From Acholeplasma sp. (GTDB lineage: Bacteria; Bacillota_I; Bacilli_A; Acholeplasmatales; Acholeplasmataceae): DNA of 64,000 nucleotides. The position numbers were made by a program, and so were the translations under genes. Below the pieces are notes generated by a model. It saw only the letters and a list, made by a program, of their open reading frames with translations. It had not been told where the DNA came from and made no database searches. The stretch is from NCBI GenBank assembly GCA_012838065.1, contig DUPY01000056.1, positions 1 to 64,000 on the forward strand. The letters run 5' to 3'. Below are positions 17,586 to 27,504 of this stretch, in pieces (position 1 is the stretch's first letter; each line of letters opens with the position of its first letter).

Positions 17586-20500
17586 TGGCAAAAGAAAAAC
17601 TTACATTAAGGGTTGAAACTTTAAAATTATCAGAAGCAGCTTTACAAAAATTAAAAATATCTGGTATTGATCAGTTAGAAGACTTTAATACATTCAACAT
17701 TAAAGAATTAAAACAATTGTTATCGGATCAATTTGATGAAATATTATCGGTATTAAGAAAATATCACTTACCTCGTCAAGTTGAAAACTTATCACTTTCA
17801 AAAGAAAGCCAAGAAGTTTTACAACACGCTGGTATTCATGATTTAAAAGAATTCTTAAATTTCGATCGTACAACTCTTTATCAACTTTTCAGTGATGATG
17901 AACTTTTATTAGAGGAAATCAATCAATTACTTGTTTTATATGGCGTAGACCAATTAAAACAAGTAGAAAAATCACTTGAAGCAGATGTAGTTGAAGAAAT
18001 TGAAGGGCAAAAAGATGTTAGTGAAATTGACATTGAAAAACGTATTCAAAAACACGTTGAACCTATCCGTAAAGGCTATGGTTCACGCACATTCTCGCAT
18101 TTGAAAATTCGTATTGCATCACCTGATGAAATTCGTCAATGGTCATATGGTGAAGTTAAGACACACGAAACAATTAACTATCGTACATCTAAACCTGAAC
18201 GTGGTGGGTTGTTCTGTGAAGTTATTTTCGGACCTACAAAAGATTATCAATGTGCATGTGGTAAGAAACAAAGTGGGAATAAAGGCCAAATTTGTGCAAA
18301 ATGTGGTATTGAAATTACAGAATCTAAAGTTCGCCGTGAACGTATGGGTCACATTGAACTTGCAGCACCAGTTGTACACACTTGGTATTTAAAAAATGCA
18401 CCTTCACGTTTAGCAATTCTTTTAGGTATTAAAGCGAAAGCACTAGAAGAAGTTGTTTATTATGCTTCATACATTGTTACAAACCCTGGTTCGACAAACT
18501 TAACGAAAAAACAAATTTTAACCGAACAAGAATACAATGTCCTTTGGGAACAATATCGCAACCAATTTGAAGCTTTAACGGGCGCTGAAGCTGTTAAAAA
18601 ATTATTAAAAGAATTAGACTTAGATAAGGAAGTTAAGCAATTACGTCGTAAACTTAAAACAACATCAAGTCAAAAGCGTGATCGAATCATTAAACGCTTA
18701 GAAGTATTAGAAGCATTTAGTGAATCAGATAACAAACCAGAATGGATGGTCCTAGACGTTATTCCTGTTATTCCACCAGATTTAAGACCAATGGTTGCGC
18801 TTGATGGTGGACGTTTCGCGACAACAGACTTAAACGACTTATATCGAAGAATCTTAAATAGAAATAACCGTTTGAAAAAGCAAATTGAACAAGCTGCACC
18901 ACACTTAATCGTTAAAAACGAAAAACGTATGTTACAAGAAGCAGTTGATGCTTTAATTGACAACGCTAAACGTGGTAAAAAAGCAGCAGTTGAACGTAAT
19001 CGTCATTTAAAATCATTATCGGATATGTTGCGCGGTAAACAAGGTCGCTTCCGCCAAAACTTATTAGGTAAACGTGTTGACTATTCAGGTCGTTCAGTTA
19101 TTATCGTTGGTCCCGATTTAGAAATGTACCAATGTGGTATTCCACGTGAAATGGCTGTTACATTATTTAAACCATTTATTTTAAGAGAAATCCAAAAATC
19201 AAGTTCAATTGATAAGAAAAATGCCAACACGATTTATGATCGCATGGGTGATGAAGTTTGGACAGCACTTGAAAAAGTTGTTAAAGAACATCCAGTGTTA
19301 CTTAACCGTGCCCCAACACTTCACCGCTTAGGTATTCAAGCATTTGAACCAAAATTAATCGATGGTAAAGCAATCCGACTACACCCACTTGTTACACCTG
19401 CGTTTAACGCGGACTTTGACGGTGACCAAATGGCGGTGCACGTACCATTATCAAACGAAGCACAAGCAGAAGCTAGATTGTTAATGCTCGCTTCAAACAA
19501 CATCCTTAACCCTAAGGATGGTAAACCAGTCGTTACTCCATCACAAGACATGGTTTTAGGAAACTATTACTTAACAATTGAAGAACGTCGTTTCGGACGT
19601 GTTTTCCAAGGCAAAGATGCAGATGCTAAATTGGAAGCACACTTAGAAAGACATCGTAATGAAGGTCATTTCTATTTTGACTTCAATGAAGCTTATATGG
19701 CTTATGAAAACAAAGAAATTGATTTACATACAAGAATCGTTATTGATCCAAAGTCAATCAACCAAAAATTCACTGATAAACAACAAAATATGTATTTAGT
19801 GACTACTCTTGGTAAATTAATTTTCAACCGAATCTTACCGTCTTCATTCCCATATTTAAATGAACCAACAGCTTACAACTTAGAAAATCAAACACCAGAC
19901 CGCTACTTTATAGCTAAAGGTGTAAATCCAATTGAGGCTTTAAAAGAAATGGACAAGGAAAAACCTGTTGAACCATTCAAAAAATCATTCTTATCTCAAA
20001 TTATTGCGCAAGTCTTCAAACAATTACATATTAGTGAAACATCTAAGATGTTGGACCGCTTAAAAACATTAGGATTTAAGTATTCAACAATCGCTGGTAT
20101 TACGGTATCGTTTGCTGATGTTAACGTATACTCTAAGAAAAAAGAAGAAATTGCTGAAGTAGAAAAAGAAATTGATTATATCAAAGATCAATACGAAATG
20201 GGCTTCTTAACAGATAACGAACGTCGTGAACAAGTCGTTAAACAATGGAAAGCGGTTCGTGAACGTATTGAAAAAGGCTTAATGAAAGAGTTCGATAAAG
20301 ATAACAATATCTTTATGATGAGCGACTCTGGAGCGCGTGGTAACGCATCAAACTTTGCGCAGTTAATGGGTATGCGTGGTCTGATGAATAACCCTAAAGG
20401 GGAAGTTATTGAAGTTCCAGTTAAAGCTTCATTTAGAGAAGGTTTATCGGTTGCTGAGTTCTTTATCTCGACACACGGTGCGCGTAAAGGTTCTACCGAT

Positions 20501-21787
20501 ACGGCGTTAAAAACTGCGGAATCTGGTTACTTAACAAGAAGACTTGTTGACGTTGCTCAAGATGTTATTATTGTTGAAGAAGATTGCGGAAGTGAACGTG
20601 GTACCGTCGTAGGTGCAATCTTACGTGAAGGTGCTGATGGATCAGCTCGCCCAATTGTTGAATTTAAAGATCGTATTATCGGACGCTACTCAGCTCGCAC
20701 AGTAATTAATGAAAAGACAAAAGAAGTTATTGTTGAAAGAAATCAATTAGTAACTGAAGAAATTGCTGACAAATTAGAAAAAGCAGGTTATACATCATTA
20801 TCAATCCGTACAGCATTAACATGCGATTCGGAACACGGTGTTTCTGCAAAATCATACGGCCTCAACCTTGCAACGAACACAAGAGTTGAAGTTGGTGAAG
20901 CTGTCGGTGTTGTTGCAGCACAATCTATTGGTGAACCAGGTACACAGTTAACCATGCGTACGTTCCATACCGGTGGGGTAGCCTCAGCATCAGACATCAC
21001 GCAAGGTTTACCACGTATTCAAGAGTTGTTTGAAGCGCGTAAACCAAAAGGTGAAGCCGTTATTAGTGAAGTTAATGGTAAAGTTAAATCATTTAGTGCA
21101 CCAGCTAACAAACCTAAGAATTCAGATATTATGGAAATTGTTATCGAAGCGGATAGACGCTTTGAATCAGATCCAATTAAAGAATATATTTACTTAGTAG
21201 ACTCAACTGTATTCCCACAATTCAAACGTAAAGGAACAGTTGTTAAAGCTGGTCAAAAACTTACACAAGGTTCAATTAACCCTAAATCATTACTACGCGT
21301 GCTTTCAGCTGAAGCAGCACAAACATACATTTTAGAAGAAGTTCAAAAAGTTTACCGTGCACAAGGGGTAGAAATTAGCGATAAACATATCGAATTAATT
21401 ATTCGACAAATGTTTAGACGTATCTCTGTTGTTCTTGAAGGTGATACTGCGTTATTACCAGGAACAGAAGTAAGCGTTATTGAATTCAAACGTGCTGTTC
21501 GCGAAGCCTTAGAAAATGGTGGCAAGTTGCCTGTAGGACGTCCAATTCTATTAGGAATTACACGCGCATCATTAAGAAGTGATTCCTTCTTATCAGCTGC
21601 ATCGTTCCAAGAAACAACACGTATCTTGACTGATGCTGCAATTAAAGGTAAGACAGATGAACTTCATGGTCTAAAAGAAAACGTCATTATCGGTGGATTA
21701 ATCCCTGCTGGTACAGGTATTTTAAATGAAAAATCATTTGAATACAGATACGATGATGTTTATCAAGAAGAAGATTATTTAGATTAA
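17585..21787 (+). CDS. rpoC: DNA-directed RNA polymerase beta' subunit with N-terminal alpha-CTD-like repeats
   Basis: Catalytic beta' subunit, 1400 residues. The usual protein begins at about residue 165 here ([18 protein letters not shown]). It continues with the zinc ribbon CACG...CAKCG, the [19 protein letters not shown] region and the magnesium site [12 protein letters not shown] (about residue 610). The additional ~165 residues contain two related ~55-residue units (about 9-61 and 62-118). Each resembles the helix-hairpin-helix C-terminal domain of the alpha subunit: [20 protein letters not shown] and [25 protein letters not shown] at 17572-17576 precedes ATG 17585, and no later start is needed, so the extension is probably translated. 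A strong terminator follows. Confidence 0.97.
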   Translation: MAKEKLTLRVETLKLSEAALQKLKISGIDQLEDFNTFNIKELKQLLSDQFDEILSVLRKYHLPRQVENLSLSKESQEVLQHAGIHDLKEFLNFDRTTLYQLFSDDELLLEEINQLLVLYGVDQLKQVEKSLEADVVEEIEGQKDVSEIDIEKRIQKHVEPIRKGYGSRTFSHLKIRIASPDEIRQWSYGEVKTHETINYRTSKPERGGLFCEVIFGPTKDYQCACGKKQSGNKGQICAKCGIEITESKVRRERMGHIELAAPVVHTWYLKNAPSRLAILLGIKAKALEEVVYYASYIVTNPGSTNLTKKQILTEQEYNVLWEQYRNQFEALTGAEAVKKLLKELDLDKEVKQLRRKLKTTSSQKRDRIIKRLEVLEAFSESDNKPEWMVLDVIPVIPPDLRPMVALDGGRFATTDLNDLYRRILNRNNRLKKQIEQAAPHLIVKNEKRMLQEAVDALIDNAKRGKKAAVERNRHLKSLSDMLRGKQGRFRQNLLGKRVDYSGRSVIIVGPDLEMYQCGIPREMAVTLFKPFILREIQKSSSIDKKNANTIYDRMGDEVWTALEKVVKEHPVLLNRAPTLHRLGIQAFEPKLIDGKAIRLHPLVTPAFNADFDGDQMAVHVPLSNEAQAEARLLMLASNNILNPKDGKPVVTPSQDMVLGNYYLTIEERRFGRVFQGKDADAKLEAHLERHRNEGHFYFDFNEAYMAYENKEIDLHTRIVIDPKSINQKFTDKQQNMYLVTTLGKLIFNRILPSSFPYLNEPTAYNLENQTPDRYFIAKGVNPIEALKEMDKEKPVEPFKKSFLSQIIAQVFKQLHISETSKMLDRLKTLGFKYSTIAGITVSFADVNVYSKKKEEIAEVEKEIDYIKDQYEMGFLTDNERREQVVKQWKAVRERIEKGLMKEFDKDNNIFMMSDSGARGNASNFAQLMGMRGLMNNPKGEVIEVPVKASFREGLSVAEFFISTHGARKGSTDTALKTAESGYLTRRLVDVAQDVIIVEEDCGSERGTVVGAILREGADGSARPIVEFKDRIIGRYSARTVINEKTKEVIVERNQLVTEEIADKLEKAGYTSLSIRTALTCDSEHGVSAKSYGLNLATNTRVEVGEAVGVVAAQSIGEPGTQLTMRTFHTGGVASASDITQGLPRIQELFEARKPKGEAVISEVNGKVKSFSAPANKPKNSDIMEIVIEADRRFESDPIKEYIYLVDSTVFPQFKRKGTVVKAGQKLTQGSINPKSLLRVLSAEAAQTYILEEVQKVYRAQGVEISDKHIELIIRQMFRRISVVLEGDTALLPGTEVSVIEFKRAVREALENGGKLPVGRPILLGITRASLRSDSFLSAASFQETTRILTDAAIKGKTDELHGLKENVIIGGLIPAGTGILNEKSFEYRYDDVYQEEDYLD

Positions 21788-21802
21788 TTTGAAATAGAAA
21801 AT

Positions 21803-21833
21803 GGGTTATGAGGCTCCTCATAACCCTTTTTTC
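21803..21833 (+). terminator. rho-independent terminator after rpoC
   Basis: GGGTTATGAG (21803-21812) pairs with CTCATAACCC (21817-21826) and is followed by a run of T to 21832. Confidence 0.9.
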
Positions 21834-21911
21834 TTAAAAAATATATGTTCAATAATCGACATTTTGCCTATAAATGTCTATGTTTATCTATCAAAATTCA
21901 TAAAAATAGAT

Positions 21912-21917
21912 TATAAT
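21912..21917 (+). promoter_or_regulatory. possible -10 box of the sphingolipid-type operon
   Basis: TATAAT at 21912-21917, 30 bases before the first gene, with no convincing -35 box 16-18 bases upstream. A separate promoter is expected because the rpoC terminator lies just before. Confidence 0.35.
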
Positions 21918-21947
21918 AGTCTTACGAGATAAAAAAGGAGAACATTT

Positions 21948-23141
21948 ATGGATTTATTTAAAAAATGTTATAACTATGACACTGCAAAAAAAGCAAGAGA
22001 AGGTGGATACTATCCATACTTTCATGAATTAACAACAAAACAAGATATCGTTGTTGAGATGGAAGGTCATGAAGTTATCATGATTGGCTCAAACAACTAT
22101 TTGGGATTAACATCACATCCAGAAGTTATCGCTGCATCACTTGAAGCGACTAAAAAATATGGTACAGGTGTATCAGGTTCAAGATTTTTAAACGGTACAT
22201 TAGACTTACACATTGAATTAGAGCGCGAACTTGCAAGCTTCTTAAACAAAGAAGATGTAACGATATTTTCTACAGGTTTCCAATCAAACTTAGGTATTAT
22301 TTCTGCCATTGCAGGACGAAACGATATTATTTTCTGTGATAAAGAAAACCACGCAAGCATTTACGATGCAGCACGCTTAAGTTATGCACAACTTGTTCGA
22401 TATGAACATAACGATATGGAAGATTTAGAAAGAAAATTAGCTGAAGCAGATCCAAACAAAGGAAAACTTATTGTTACAGATGGCGTTTTTTCAATGGGTG
22501 GCGATATATGTGAATTACCAAAACTTGTGGAATTAAAGAAAAAATATGGCGCAAGACTTATGGTTGATGATGCACACGGTTTAGGTGTTATGGGACCAAA
22601 TGGTCGCGGTACGGCTGAACACTTCGGTTTAGAAAAAGAAGTAGACATTATTATGGGGACTTTTTCTAAATCACTTGCAAGTCTTGGTGGTTATGTAGCA
22701 AGTGAAAAGGATGTTGTTGATTATATTAGACACCATTCACGTCCATACATTTTCTGTGCGGCTATTGCACCTGCGAATACCGCAGCAGCATTACAGGCAC
22801 TTCGAATTTTAAAACGTGAGCCAGAACGCGTTGCAAACTTACGTCAAAACGCAAACTATATGCGCGAAGGCTTAAGAAAACGCGGCATTCAATTTAGAGA
22901 ATCAGAAACACCAATTATCCCAATTTATACATACACACCAATTCGTACAATGGTGGCATGTAATATGTTGTTTAAAGAAGGTGTTTATGTCAACCCAGTC
23001 TTACCGCCAGCAACACCAGTTGGCGAATGTTTAATTCGTACAAGTTATACAGCTACACATACAAAAGAACTTATTGATAAAGCAATCGATAAAATAGCCC
23101 TTGTATTAGAAAACTTACCAAGCGAAGAAGAATTGGTATGA
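21948..23141 (+). CDS. serine palmitoyltransferase-like alpha-oxoamine synthase
   Basis: PLP-dependent alpha-oxoamine synthase of 397 residues. The sequence follows the bacterial serine palmitoyltransferase type closely: MDLFKKCYNY start, YPYFHEL, IMIGSNNYLGLTSHPEV, GTGVSGSRFLNGTLDLH. His135 stacks on PLP, VDDAHG holds Asp207/Asp208 and His210, and the Schiff-base Lys241 is in GTFSK. Serine palmitoyltransferase condenses serine with palmitoyl-CoA to 3-ketosphinganine. The related enzymes KBL and BioF are alternatives, but no threonine-degradation or biotin genes are nearby, and the next gene is a ketone-reductase-type SDR followed by a lipid kinase-like gene. AAGGAG precedes ATG 21948. It overlaps the next gene in ATGA. 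Confidence 0.8.
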   Translation: MDLFKKCYNYDTAKKAREGGYYPYFHELTTKQDIVVEMEGHEVIMIGSNNYLGLTSHPEVIAASLEATKKYGTGVSGSRFLNGTLDLHIELERELASFLNKEDVTIFSTGFQSNLGIISAIAGRNDIIFCDKENHASIYDAARLSYAQLVRYEHNDMEDLERKLAEADPNKGKLIVTDGVFSMGGDICELPKLVELKKKYGARLMVDDAHGLGVMGPNGRGTAEHFGLEKEVDIIMGTFSKSLASLGGYVASEKDVVDYIRHHSRPYIFCAAIAPANTAAALQALRILKREPERVANLRQNANYMREGLRKRGIQFRESETPIIPIYTYTPIRTMVACNMLFKEGVYVNPVLPPATPVGECLIRTSYTATHTKELIDKAIDKIALVLENLPSEEELV

Positions 23142-23935
23142 AAATAGGCATTATTACAGGTGCTAGTCAAGGTATTGGTTATGCACTTGCAAAGTTGTTA
23201 AGTGAAAAGGGCTATACAGTTTATGGTATTTCAAGAAGTGGATTTGAATTAGCCGGTGTAACAAGCATTAAAGCCGATGTTACGGACTTTGAGACACTTA
23301 GTGCAGTATATCAATCGATTTATGAAAAACACGGTAAAATCGACTTTTTAGTCAATAATGCTGGTATGGGTATTTCTGGAAGTATCGAAGATACAAAACT
23401 AGAAGATGTTGAAAAAATCTTTAAAGTAAACTTTAATGGTGTTTTTAACTCAACAAAAGCTGCATTACCGTTTTTACGGAAAAGCAAACCATCAAAAATA
23501 TTAAATATTTCCAGTGTCGCTGCTGAATTTCCAATTCCTTTTCAGGCGTTTTATTCGAGTACTAAAGCTGCTGTTACTGCGTTTTCAGATGCTTTACTAA
23601 ACGAAGTAGAACCGTTTGGTATTTCAGTATGTACAATTTTACCTGGGGATATAAAAACAAATTTCACGAAAAATCGCGAAAAAAATCGCATAGATTCACT
23701 TGAGTATAAAAACCGAGTTGAAAAATCGTTAGCCGTTATGGAACGAGATGAACAAAACGGCATGACGGTTGAATATGCTGCCCGTGTTATTTACAAAGTT
23801 ATTAAGAAAAAACGTACACCTCTTCATAAAACAATTGGTGTGAAATATAAAGTTATGATCTTTTTAAAAAGAATATTACCTCGTAAGTTGGTTAATAAAC
23901 TTATTGGTTCGATTTACGGGTTTAAAAAATTGTAA
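23138..23935 (+). CDS. short-chain dehydrogenase, candidate 3-ketosphinganine reductase
   Basis: Classical SDR of 265 residues. The nucleotide-binding motif is TGASQGIG (7-14), NNAG is present, the catalytic Ser lies in NISSVA, and Tyr139/Lys143 are in YSSTK. The C-terminus is basic, with a hydrophobic stretch (KVMIFLKRILPRK) that could associate with the membrane, as in 3-ketodihydrosphingosine reductases. The four-base ATGA overlap with the preceding synthase gene indicates coupled translation. Reduction of 3-ketosphinganine is inferred from this pairing; SDR substrate specificity cannot be read directly. Confidence 0.75.
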   Translation: MKIGIITGASQGIGYALAKLLSEKGYTVYGISRSGFELAGVTSIKADVTDFETLSAVYQSIYEKHGKIDFLVNNAGMGISGSIEDTKLEDVEKIFKVNFNGVFNSTKAALPFLRKSKPSKILNISSVAAEFPIPFQAFYSSTKAAVTAFSDALLNEVEPFGISVCTILPGDIKTNFTKNREKNRIDSLEYKNRVEKSLAVMERDEQNGMTVEYAARVIYKVIKKKRTPLHKTIGVKYKVMIFLKRILPRKLVNKLIGSIYGFKKL

Positions 23936-23943
23936 GGAGTTAT

Positions 23944-24567
23944 ATGCAACATAGAAATGTAATTGTTAAAGGTATTTTTGCGGGTATCCTAATTGGTTTA
24001 GCGGGAATGATTTATTTAAGTGCTCCTGCTAAAATTATTGGTGCAATCTTTTTTAGTTTCGCGATTATTGTAATCTTATTCCAAGGGTTATACTTATTTA
24101 CAAGTAAAGTTGGTTATGTATTACCATTTTCAAAAGACTATATGAAAGTTATTTTTAAAACGATTTTAGGAAATATTGTTGGTTTAGCAATTGTTGCTGG
24201 GCTTATTCATTTAACATTCCATGCAGCAATTCAAAATGCCAAAGCTTTAGTAGAAGCAAAATTAAGTTATCCATGGTATGCAAGTTTAAGTCTTTCCATA
24301 CTTTGTGGCGCAGTCATGTACATTATTTGTGACTTGTTTCATGACTTTAAAACAGATTTTGTAAAAGTCGTTGTATGTATGTTTGGTATCGTCATTTTTT
24401 TAATGTCCGGTTTTGAACATAGTATTGCGAATATTTTCTACTTTTTCTTAGCTAAATCATTTACATTAAAAACACTCTTATATTTAATTATCATGATGAT
24501 TGGTAATGGTATTGGTGCAGTTGGCCTTAATTACTTAAATCAAGTAATCAAAAAAGGTAAGGAATGA
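23944..24567 (+). CDS. formate/nitrite transporter (FNT) family membrane channel, short form
   Basis: A 207-residue protein with six hydrophobic segments. FNT hallmarks are in order: GILIGLAGMIYL near the start, an LFTSKVGYVL loop, GNIVGLAIVAGL, LSILCGAVMYI, the signature SGFEHSIANIFYF, and IGNGIGAVGLN. FNT proteins are pentameric channels for small anions such as formate, nitrite, hydrosulfide or lactate. It is about 60 residues shorter than FocA, the reductions being in the loops and termini. It sits 8 bases after the reductase and overlaps the kinase-like gene in ATGA. No link between FNT channels and sphingolipids is known to me. Confidence 0.75.
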   Translation: MQHRNVIVKGIFAGILIGLAGMIYLSAPAKIIGAIFFSFAIIVILFQGLYLFTSKVGYVLPFSKDYMKVIFKTILGNIVGLAIVAGLIHLTFHAAIQNAKALVEAKLSYPWYASLSLSILCGAVMYIICDLFHDFKTDFVKVVVCMFGIVIFLMSGFEHSIANIFYFFLAKSFTLKTLLYLIIMMIGNGIGAVGLNYLNQVIKKGKE

Positions 24568-25481
24568 TTCCGTTGAAATATTTATTGCTTTACAATCCAG
24601 TTAGCGGCAAAGGCAAGTTTAAACAAAAAATCGCTAAAATTGAAGCGATTTTTTCTGCATATGGTCAAACACTTGATATTTATGAATCAAAGTTTCAAGG
24701 AGACCTCATTAATGTTTCGTATAACAAAGCGAAAGATTATGATGTATTTTTAGTTGCTGGTGGCGATGGAACATTACATGAAGTGTTAAATGGAGTGATG
24801 CGAGAAGATTTTGATAAGCGTCCTTGTATTTCGATATTACCATATGGTACAGCCAATGACTCTGCTGCAATTTTAGGTATTACAAAAAACTTGAAGAAAA
24901 CCATTGTTCGTACACTAATAGAAAAACCTATTCTGGTAGATATTAATCAAGCAAATGCACATTATTTTATTTACACACTCGCTGCAGGCGTATTAACTAA
25001 AATTAGTTACGATGTATCACGAACAAAAGTTAAAAAATATGGTTATCTTGCTTATTTTATGGCTGGAGTTAAAGATATTTTTAAACGCTATCGCCTACAT
25101 TTAGATATTACGCATGACCATGGTCATGTAAAAGATGAGTATTTGTTGGTGCTTGCCTTAAGTGGTAACCGCGTTGGTGGTATGTTTTTAAATAAATTTT
25201 CCAAATCCAAACTTAACGATGGACTTTTAGAAATGCGTCTTATTAAAACACCAAAACTATTTAGAGTATTTAAAGTACTATATTTCTTTATTTCGTTTGG
25301 TAGAAAGTTTAAACAAGATGTTCATTTACAATCATCGTTTTACAGCATTAAAGCCCCTGAAGATGTTGTTTGGAATACAGATGGCGAAAAAATTGATTGT
25401 GGTGATATCGAAATAAAAGTCCACAAAGAAGCAATTCGCATGTTTGTATCGAACAGAAGAAAGAAAAAATATTTTTACTAA
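24564..25481 (+). CDS. diacylglycerol/sphingosine kinase-family lipid kinase
   Basis: A 305-residue DAGK-catalytic-domain protein. YNPVSGKGK near the start, the nucleotide-binding GGDGTLHEVLNG (about 66-77), PYGTANDSA, and the C-terminal NTDGEK motif are all present. The family phosphorylates diacylglycerol, undecaprenol, sphingosine or ceramide. In this operon a sphingoid base or ceramide is the most likely substrate, which is inference. The start ATG 24564 overlaps the FNT stop in ATGA, and a TTG at 24573 is an alternative. The end overlaps the patatin gene by one base. Confidence 0.8.
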   Translation: MIPLKYLLLYNPVSGKGKFKQKIAKIEAIFSAYGQTLDIYESKFQGDLINVSYNKAKDYDVFLVAGGDGTLHEVLNGVMREDFDKRPCISILPYGTANDSAAILGITKNLKKTIVRTLIEKPILVDINQANAHYFIYTLAAGVLTKISYDVSRTKVKKYGYLAYFMAGVKDIFKRYRLHLDITHDHGHVKDEYLLVLALSGNRVGGMFLNKFSKSKLNDGLLEMRLIKTPKLFRVFKVLYFFISFGRKFKQDVHLQSSFYSIKAPEDVVWNTDGEKIDCGDIEIKVHKEAIRMFVSNRRKKKYFY

Positions 25482-26362
25482 TGCTTAAATATGGCATTGT
25501 TTGTTCAGGAGGTTTAGCTAAAGGGGCATATCAACTTGGATTTTTGGAAAGTTTACATGACTACTTAAGTAAAGAAGAAATTAAAGCATTTGCAGGTTCC
25601 TCTATAGGTATTTTTAATGCCTACTTTTATCTTGCTGATAAAATGGATCTTGGTAGAGAATTATGGCTTAATTTTGATGCCAAAGGATATTTCAAGCTAT
25701 ATCGAGAAATTGTCTTAAAAGGATTTATTAATAAGAGCATTGAGAAAATCATTGAAGAAGAAGATGTTTTACCTTGTCCGTTATATGTATCAGCATCAAG
25801 TATACTACCTTGGCCAGGACATCGTTACTATAAAATTAGTGGACAAAATAAGCCGATATGGAAAAAACTGATGCGCACAGCTATCGGTGTACCGTTTGTT
25901 ACAGGTTTACCAAAAATTTTTGATAAAAAAATATGTGTTGATGGAAGCCTTTTTGATAATGTCCCAATTCTACCATTGCTTGAAGAAGAAGTTGATGTAA
26001 TTATCGTTTTGCACTTTGATTCACGGTATAAATTAGAAAAGCGATGGTTAGAATCTGATAAAGTTATTTTAGAACTTGATTTATCGGTATCAAATAATTT
26101 TTTGAAAAAAGCATTCAATTTTTCTAAGGACAACTTAAATCAAATGTATGAATCAGGCAAAATGTACGGTCATGATATTTTTACTCGTCTTTTTAAAAAT
26201 GGTAAAACACTTGAACAAATCCGCTTGCAAGCCGATAAGATTATGAAAGAAGAACTTATCGTACGTAAAACATACAAAAACATTGATCGTTGGATAACAC
26301 TTCTAAATCGACTTACTAAAAAATTAAGAAAAAATCCAAAGAAAAGAATTATTGAACTTTGA
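25481..26362 (+). CDS. patatin-like phospholipase/acyl hydrolase
   Basis: A 293-residue patatin fold protein. The oxyanion loop is GGLAKGAY (10-17), the nucleophile Ser41 is in GSSIG, and the second dyad residue is the Asp of VDGSLFDNVP (about 150). The family hydrolyses or transfers acyl chains of lipids. There is no signal peptide, so it probably works at the inner face of the membrane. It is the fifth and last gene of the overlapping cluster (TAATG with the kinase-like gene). Acyl supply, remodelling or N-acylation of sphinganine are possible roles; none is demonstrated. Confidence 0.82.
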   Translation: MLKYGIVCSGGLAKGAYQLGFLESLHDYLSKEEIKAFAGSSIGIFNAYFYLADKMDLGRELWLNFDAKGYFKLYREIVLKGFINKSIEKIIEEEDVLPCPLYVSASSILPWPGHRYYKISGQNKPIWKKLMRTAIGVPFVTGLPKIFDKKICVDGSLFDNVPILPLLEEEVDVIIVLHFDSRYKLEKRWLESDKVILELDLSVSNNFLKKAFNFSKDNLNQMYESGKMYGHDIFTRLFKNGKTLEQIRLQADKIMKEELIVRKTYKNIDRWITLLNRLTKKLRKNPKKRIIEL

Positions 26363-26392
26363 ATGAAAAGTTAACAAAATGAATGTTTTTTG

Positions 26393-26421
26393 TTGACTTA
26401 CGAATAAAAAAAAGATATAAT
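26393..26421 (+). promoter_or_regulatory. strong promoter for str operon
   Basis: TTGACT (26393-26398), exact 17-base spacer and TATAAT (26416-26421). Predicted start near 26428. The -35 box lies 31 bases after the patatin stop. Confidence 0.88.
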
Positions 26422-26429
26422 AAAAACGC

Positions 26430-26489
26430 TGTGTAAGACACACAATATTTAAATGCATTTTGGTCTTAATAAGGCCAAAATTAATTTTT
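26430..26489 (+). promoter_or_regulatory. structured leader of rpsL with terminator-like hairpin
   Basis: A 5'-terminal hairpin TGTGT (26430-26434) / ACACA (26438-26442) is followed by a 10-bp stem, 26457-26466 with 26472-26481, including one T-G pair. A TAATTTTT tail then resembles an intrinsic terminator placed 50 bases upstream of the coding start. Attenuation of the str operon is a reasonable inference. Confidence 0.5.
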
Positions 26490-26538
26490 GACTAAAAAAA
26501 TGAAACACTTGGATACGTGTTTAAGAAAGGAGAACAAG

Positions 26539-26973
26539 ATGCCAACAATACAACAACTTGTTAAAAAAGGAAGAACTGATAAAAGCTATAAATCGAAATC
26601 GCCAGCTCTTGGATATGGATTTAATAGTTTAAGAAAAACAGAAAGTAACTATCAATCACCACAAAAACGCGGTGTATGTACTCGTGTTACAACAATGACG
26701 CCAAAAAAACCTAACTCTGCCTTACGTAAGTATGCGCGTGTTCGTTTATCAAACGGTACAGAAGTTACAGCATACATTCCAGGTATTGGTCATTCACTAC
26801 AAGAACACAGTGTGGTACTAATTCGTGGTGGTCGTGTTAAAGACTTGCCAGGGGTACGTTACCATATCGTTCGTGGTACATTAGACACTACTGGTGTAGC
26901 AAATCGTAAACAAGCTCGTTCAAAATACGGTGCTAAACGTCCTAAGCCAGGACAAGCTGCAGGTAAAAAATAA
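26539..26973 (+). CDS. rpsL: 30S ribosomal protein S12
   Basis: S12 sits at the decoding centre. 144 residues beginning [22 protein letters not shown] and [12 protein letters not shown] are intact, so the Lys residues linked to streptomycin sensitivity (E. coli Lys42 and Lys87) are present. ATG 26539 follows AAAGGAG; the in-frame region back to 26488 lies in the leader and is rejected. It is the first gene of rpsL-rpsG-fusA-tuf. The ybxF/rplGB gene that precedes rpsL in Bacillus is absent. Confidence 0.98.
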   Translation: MPTIQQLVKKGRTDKSYKSKSPALGYGFNSLRKTESNYQSPQKRGVCTRVTTMTPKKPNSALRKYARVRLSNGTEVTAYIPGIGHSLQEHSVVLIRGGRVKDLPGVRYHIVRGTLDTTGVANRKQARSKYGAKRPKPGQAAGKK

Positions 26974-27017
26974 GAAACAATAAACTATTAGAAATCATAT
27001 AAAGGAAGGTGAACGCT

Positions 27018-27488
27018 ATGCCACGTAAAGGACATATTGTAAAACGTGATGTTTTACCAGATCCAATTTATCAATCAAAATTAGTAACACGTGTTGTTAA
27101 TACAATTATGGTTGATGGTAAAAAAGGTACAGCACAAACAATATTATACAATGCATTTAAACGCGTTAAAGAAGCAACTGGTCGTGAACCAATTGAAGTA
27201 TTTAACGAAGCTTTAAATAACATTATGCCAACTATCGAAGTGCGCTCAAGACGTATTGGTGGTCAAAACTACCAAGTACCAGTTGAAGTAAGAGCTGAAA
27301 GAAAAACAACACTTGGATTAAGATGGTTAATTAACTATGCTCGTTTAAGAAACGAAAAAACAATGGAAGAAAAACTAGCGAAAGAAATTATCGATGCATC
27401 ACAAGGTATGGGTGCAGCAGTTAAGAAACGCGAAGACGTACATCGTATGGCTGAAGCAAATAAAGCATTTGCTCACTATCGTTGGTAA
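27018..27488 (+). CDS. rpsG: 30S ribosomal protein S7
   Basis: S7 nucleates assembly of the 30S head and can act as repressor of the str operon. 156 residues beginning [16 protein letters not shown], with the conserved [12 protein letters not shown] and RWLINYAR segments. ATG 27018 is preferred over GTG 27009 because AAGGAAGG ends just before that GTG and is well spaced from the ATG. Confidence 0.98.
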   Translation: MPRKGHIVKRDVLPDPIYQSKLVTRVVNTIMVDGKKGTAQTILYNAFKRVKEATGREPIEVFNEALNNIMPTIEVRSRRIGGQNYQVPVEVRAERKTTLGLRWLINYARLRNEKTMEEKLAKEIIDASQGMGAAVKKREDVHRMAEANKAFAHYRW

Positions 27489-27504
27489 GAAGGAGATTTA
27501 ACAT

